64,000 nt of DNA. It comes from Hyphomicrobiales bacterium (GTDB lineage: Bacteria > Pseudomonadota > Alphaproteobacteria > Rhizobiales > Beijerinckiaceae). The position numbers and the translations under genes are program-made. Below the pieces are notes generated by a model. The model saw nothing but the letters and a program-made list of their open reading frames with translations, made no database searches and had not been told where the DNA came from. The DNA lies in contig CAKNFJ010000001.1 in the NCBI GenBank assembly GCA_930633495.1, forward strand, positions 3,247,001 to 3,311,000. Reading direction: 5' to 3'. This document shows positions 61,532 to 64,000 of the stretch, piece by piece (position 1 is the stretch's first letter; each line of letters starts with the position of its first letter).

Positions 61532-62131
61532 TCAGAAAGTATAGCCGAGCCGGGCGCCGAAATTGGCGGGGCCGCGCGGCGAGGATCCGGCCCTGTTGTC
61601 GCCGCAGCCGGCCGTGCTGAAATGCTCGAGCGTGGTCACGAGGCTCCAGCGGTCGGACAGCCGCACGCCCAGTGCCGCGGCTTCGCGCGTGCCGGTGTTG
61701 CAGCCGAGGTTGAGCCGGTTCTCGGGCACGACGAGGCCGGTCTTGCCGTCGTTGAGCGCTGCCCCGAAGCTCGCCTCGACGAAAACCTCGCGCGTGACGT
61801 CGAAGGTCCAGGTCGCACCGGCATAGGCATAGCGCGTGCCGTTGAAATTCAGGCTGCTGCCGAGATTGAAGCGCGGGATGAAGGATGCCGCGATGCGGTC
61901 CTGCAGCGGGATCAGGCGGGGCGAGAGCACTTCCGCGCCCATGTTGAGGAGGCCGCCTTCGCGTCCGCCGGGATTGGCGACGCCGGCGCCGATGCGGGTT
62001 TCCCAAGCCGGGGCGGGCGGCTCGGCGGCAGGCGCATAGCTGGAAACGCTGCCGGAGAGCGAGCGGGTCTGCGCCACGGCAGAGGATGCGGCCAAGCAAC
62101 CGGCAAGGAGCAGCAACGCGACGCGAACCAT
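61532..62131 (-). CDS. PagL-like lipid A deacylase (acyloxyacyl hydrolase)
   Basis: A 199-residue exported outer-membrane barrel. The signal peptide is at 1-21 (LLLLAGCLAASSAVA). Beta strands dominate, and the C-terminus ends in an aromatic residue (ARLGYTF). The segment LVTTLEHFSTAGCGDNRAG (about 166-184) has the His-x-Ser pair that in PagL forms the catalytic site with a nearby Glu. PagL removes the 3-O acyl chain of lipid A. The ATG at 62131 was chosen because it starts directly at the signal peptide. Confidence 0.8.
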   Translation of the reverse strand: MVRVALLLLAGCLAASSAVAQTRSLSGSVSSYAPAAEPPAPAWETRIGAGVANPGGREGGLLNMGAEVLSPRLIPLQDRIAASFIPRFNLGSSLNFNGTRYAYAGATWTFDVTREVFVEASFGAALNDGKTGLVVPENRLNLGCNTGTREAAALGVRLSDRWSLVTTLEHFSTAGCGDNRAGSSPRGPANFGARLGYTF

Positions 62132-62286
62132 GGGCCTTCGACGATGAACGGGCGACGGAGCGTTAGTGAAGCACACACACTCGTGTTCGGAATGTGGCAA
62201 AACCGGCTCCCGAGAGGGGCCGTTCACAGCTTTACCTTCTTAAAACGTCAACGCTTTCAATCAATTGTACCGATTGCTGCGACATC

Positions 62287-62475
62287 TCAGCCGTTGCGCC
62301 ACCAGAGCACGATCACGATCAGGATGATGGCGAAGAACTGCAGCAGGACGCGCAGCCGCATCAGCTTCTGCGATGTGTTGGCGTTGCCACCACGCAGCAT
62401 GTTGACGAGGCCGAGCAGCAGCACGATGGCGACTGCGCCGACCGCGACGGAGACGAGGGTGTTCGAAAACGTCAT
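62287..62475 (-). CDS. Twin-transmembrane protein (HIG1-like)
   Basis: A 62-residue membrane protein with two helices (about 7-25 and 42-57) joined by a polar loop (LRGGNANTSQKLMRLRVLLQ). The loop with RGG-N-S-KLMR-R resembles the HIG1 domain; such twin-TM proteins are annotated in alphaproteobacteria close to a PduO-type adenosyltransferase, as here. HIG1 proteins in mitochondria assist respiratory supercomplexes; a similar role in bacteria is unproven. It is followed on the minus strand by the PagL-like gene after a 155-bp gap. Confidence 0.85.
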   Translation of the reverse strand: MTFSNTLVSVAVGAVAIVLLLGLVNMLRGGNANTSQKLMRLRVLLQFFAIILIVIVLWWRNG

Positions 62476-62489
62476 GGGGCAAGCCTCTA

Positions 62490-62537
62490 GAGCATCGGCC
62501 CGAAAAGTGGAGTGCGGTTTTCGGGAAATGCCGATGC
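62490..62537 (+). repeat. Short dispersed palindromic repeat, copy 3
   Basis: GAGCATCGGCCCGAAAAGTG, continuing to GGGAAATGCCGATGC; the ends GCATCGG / CCGATGC form a perfect inverted repeat. It belongs with the units at 7841-7885 and 23474-23519. A degenerate second unit (62552-62592) begins with the same AGAGCATCGG and contains CGAACATGATGTTCG, a perfect palindrome. Confidence 0.65.
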
Positions 62538-62649
62538 AAACTCGAAAGCCCAGAGCATCGGGTCGAACATGATGTTCGGCCAGATGATCTAGAATGGCAT
62601 AACGGTCTTGGCCAGCGTCGCGGTGGCGCCAGGCCCGTCACGGGCTGGG

Positions 62650-63930
62650 TCAGCTTGTCGCGGCACTCTGCGAGAAGGCGCGGCTGCGCACCGGAGGGGC
62701 CAGATCGTCGGCAAGCGCTCGGCTGAGCGCGGGCAGGCCTTCAAGGAGATTGGGCACGAAGGCCTGGGACGGCGGCTGCCGCTTCGGCAAGGCATGGAGC
62801 GCGGCGGCCATGACGAGTGGATCGCGCGCGCCTTCGCCGGTCTGGGCCGGATCGCAGAGCATCTCGATCAGCCCGAGCTCGCCCGCGCGACGGGCGCGGA
62901 TCGCCTGTTCGAGGCGAGGCTTGACCCGAGGCACGATCAGGGCCGGCTTGTCGAAGGAGAGGATCTCGCAAAAGGTGTTGTAGCCGCCCATCGCCACGAC
63001 GCAGTGCGCGCGGTTCATCAGCAGTTCCAGGCGCGGCTCGAAGCCGAGGCCCTCCAGCTTGGGGTTGCGGGCGATTCGTTCCGCGAATTCCTTGCGCTTC
63101 TCGCGGGACATGAAGGGCCCGAAGACGATCAGGGCCGGCAGGGGGATGGTCGGGTCGGCCTCATAGGCCGAGATCACCCAGTCGATGACGCCGGCGCCGT
63201 CGCCGCCGCCGCCGGGCGTGACGAGGATGAAGGGCTGCTTGGTGATTCGTGGATAGCGGTTCGGCGGCATCGGGCTCGGGACAGCGCGCTTGAGATAGCC
63301 GACATAGCGGATCTTCTCGGCAAAGCGATGCTGCTCCGGCAGGCCGGTCAGGGGCTGGTACACGTCCTCCAGGCCGTAGACGAAGATGTCGTCGTAGACG
63401 GTGTCGAGCGCCTCCAGCGCGCCGCTGCGGTGCCATTCGTCGAGGAGCGTGTCGGGATCGTCGAGCACGTCGCGCAGGCCCAGGACGATCCGCGCGCCCC
63501 GCCGGCGCAGAAGGTCGAGCGAGGGCTTCAATTCGCCGCGAAGGCCGAGCGGCTCCTTGTCGACGATCACGACGTCGGGATCGAAGGATTGCACCGTCTG
63601 CCTGATGATGTCGGTGCGCAGGCGCAGCGTGTCGCCAAGGTCGAGGTTCAGGTGATGCGGCTCGTAGCGGCCGTCGCTCTGCTTCTCGATGCCGGGGATG
63701 CGGACATAGTCGATGCCGTCGCCAAACTGGAAGCTCGACACGACCGACGAGCCCGAGACGATGATGACCGAAATATGCGGGAAGCTGGCGATCAGCGCAT
63801 TGGCGATGGCGCGGCAGCGGCGGATATGGCCGAGGCCGAAGGTGTCGTGGCTGTAGATCAGCACGCGCGGAGCATGCGGGCTGCGCGGCGCCCTTTCGGC
63901 TCCGGCCAGATCGATGACGTTGGAAGACAT
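62650..63930 (-). CDS. COG4671-like glycosyltransferase
   Basis: A 426-residue cytoplasmic glycosyltransferase of the GT-B fold (COG4671, related to the GT28/MurG group). The N-terminal Gly-rich loop LIYSHDTFGLGHIRRCRAIANAL (about 25-47), the second domain start RITKQPFILVTPGGGGDGAG (about 228-247), and the donor-binding VAMGGYNTFCEILSFDKPALIVPR (about 318-341) are clear. The donor is probably a nucleotide sugar and the acceptor unknown. The ATG at 63930 (MSSNVIDLAG) is followed by a short tail before the first strand. Another 70 bp upstream remain in the window, with no feature seen. Confidence 0.85.
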   Translation of the reverse strand: MSSNVIDLAGAERAPRSPHAPRVLIYSHDTFGLGHIRRCRAIANALIASFPHISVIIVSGSSVVSSFQFGDGIDYVRIPGIEKQSDGRYEPHHLNLDLGDTLRLRTDIIRQTVQSFDPDVVIVDKEPLGLRGELKPSLDLLRRRGARIVLGLRDVLDDPDTLLDEWHRSGALEALDTVYDDIFVYGLEDVYQPLTGLPEQHRFAEKIRYVGYLKRAVPSPMPPNRYPRITKQPFILVTPGGGGDGAGVIDWVISAYEADPTIPLPALIVFGPFMSREKRKEFAERIARNPKLEGLGFEPRLELLMNRAHCVVAMGGYNTFCEILSFDKPALIVPRVKPRLEQAIRARRAGELGLIEMLCDPAQTGEGARDPLVMAAALHALPKRQPPSQAFVPNLLEGLPALSRALADDLAPPVRSRAFSQSAATS

Positions 63931-64000
63931 CCGATGTCGCCCTCCGCAAAGGCCAGACGACCTCATGAGCGAGGACGAACGCAGCTCGGAACCAGTGTAA

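Overview
The window looks like a piece of a high-GC alphaproteobacterial chromosome, most likely order Hyphomicrobiales (Rhizobiales); a Bosea-like genus is my best guess. The markers are an Irr-type Fur regulator with Cys29-Pro30 and a His triplet at 117-119, a CpdR receiver protein, RpoH with a clear RpoH box, a DUF2125 protein, the tsaD/gpsA and etfBA/hbd/cobalamin-adenosyltransferase neighbourhoods, many divergent Lrp/enzyme pairs, and intergenic palindromic repeats of the sort scattered through such genomes. Most of it reads as core chromosome. I see no transposase, integrase, CRISPR array or prophage. One tRNA gene, Leu(CAA), is present.

Layout. 1-4.4 kb: end of a DMT transporter, then a TetR regulator divergent from an EmrAB-type efflux pair, with two operators between them. 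4.4-6.1 kb: iron module irr-bfd-bfr with two matching palindromes. 6.1-12.6 kb: two-domain cold-shock protein, GNAT, AprI/Inh-like lipoprotein, RidA, acs, DUF2235 hydrolase. 12.6-15.9 kb (minus): operon tsaD-gpsA-L,D-transpeptidase-108-aa protein-EVE. 16.2-22.1 kb (plus): HemD-mitofilin fusion, HemY, RluA-type pseudouridine synthase, rpoH. 22.1-28.1 kb (mostly minus): DUF2125, ChaC, unknown, acyltransferase, YdcF, ftsX, ftsE. 28.4-30.3 kb: zinc-ribbon protein, hpt, cpdR. 30.3-34.2 kb: Lrp/trans-sulfuration enzyme, GH19 lysin, cysteine dioxygenase/Lrp. 34.2-41.1 kb (minus): OmpW, prfC, ABC-2 exporter, a 24-residue membrane peptide, and several envelope or unknown proteins. 41.2-43 kb: Lrp/HPPD. 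43.1-54.4 kb: a probable organic-acid or sugar-acid uptake and oxidation region (2-hydroxyacid dehydrogenase, FadR-type regulator, sugar-type ABC importer, two beta-hydroxyacid dehydrogenases, LacI regulator, Asp/Glu racemase). 54.7-57.1 kb: small lipoprotein, tRNA-Leu, YqaA, DsbB-like, HNH. 57.3-62.5 kb (minus): hbd, etfA, etfB, rhomboid, PduO-type adenosyltransferase, PagL-like protein, twin-TM protein. 62.6-63.9 kb: a COG4671-like glycosyltransferase.

The most unusual signals lie between genes. Two copies of a roughly 220-bp inverted-repeat element (22142-22369 and 32079-32299) each carry a roughly 63-nt two-hairpin module, inserted in opposite arms, and one stem shows a compensatory base-pair change between copies. 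Two other large cruciform repeats and a short dispersed palindrome family also occur. Other points worth checking are the 24-aa membrane peptide at 38787-38861, a perfect hairpin that covers the ribosome binding site of the GH19 lysin, the HemD-mitofilin fusion with no hemC next to it, and two equal-geometry candidate Irr sites. Names and roles are inferred from sequence motifs read by eye; no database search was run.
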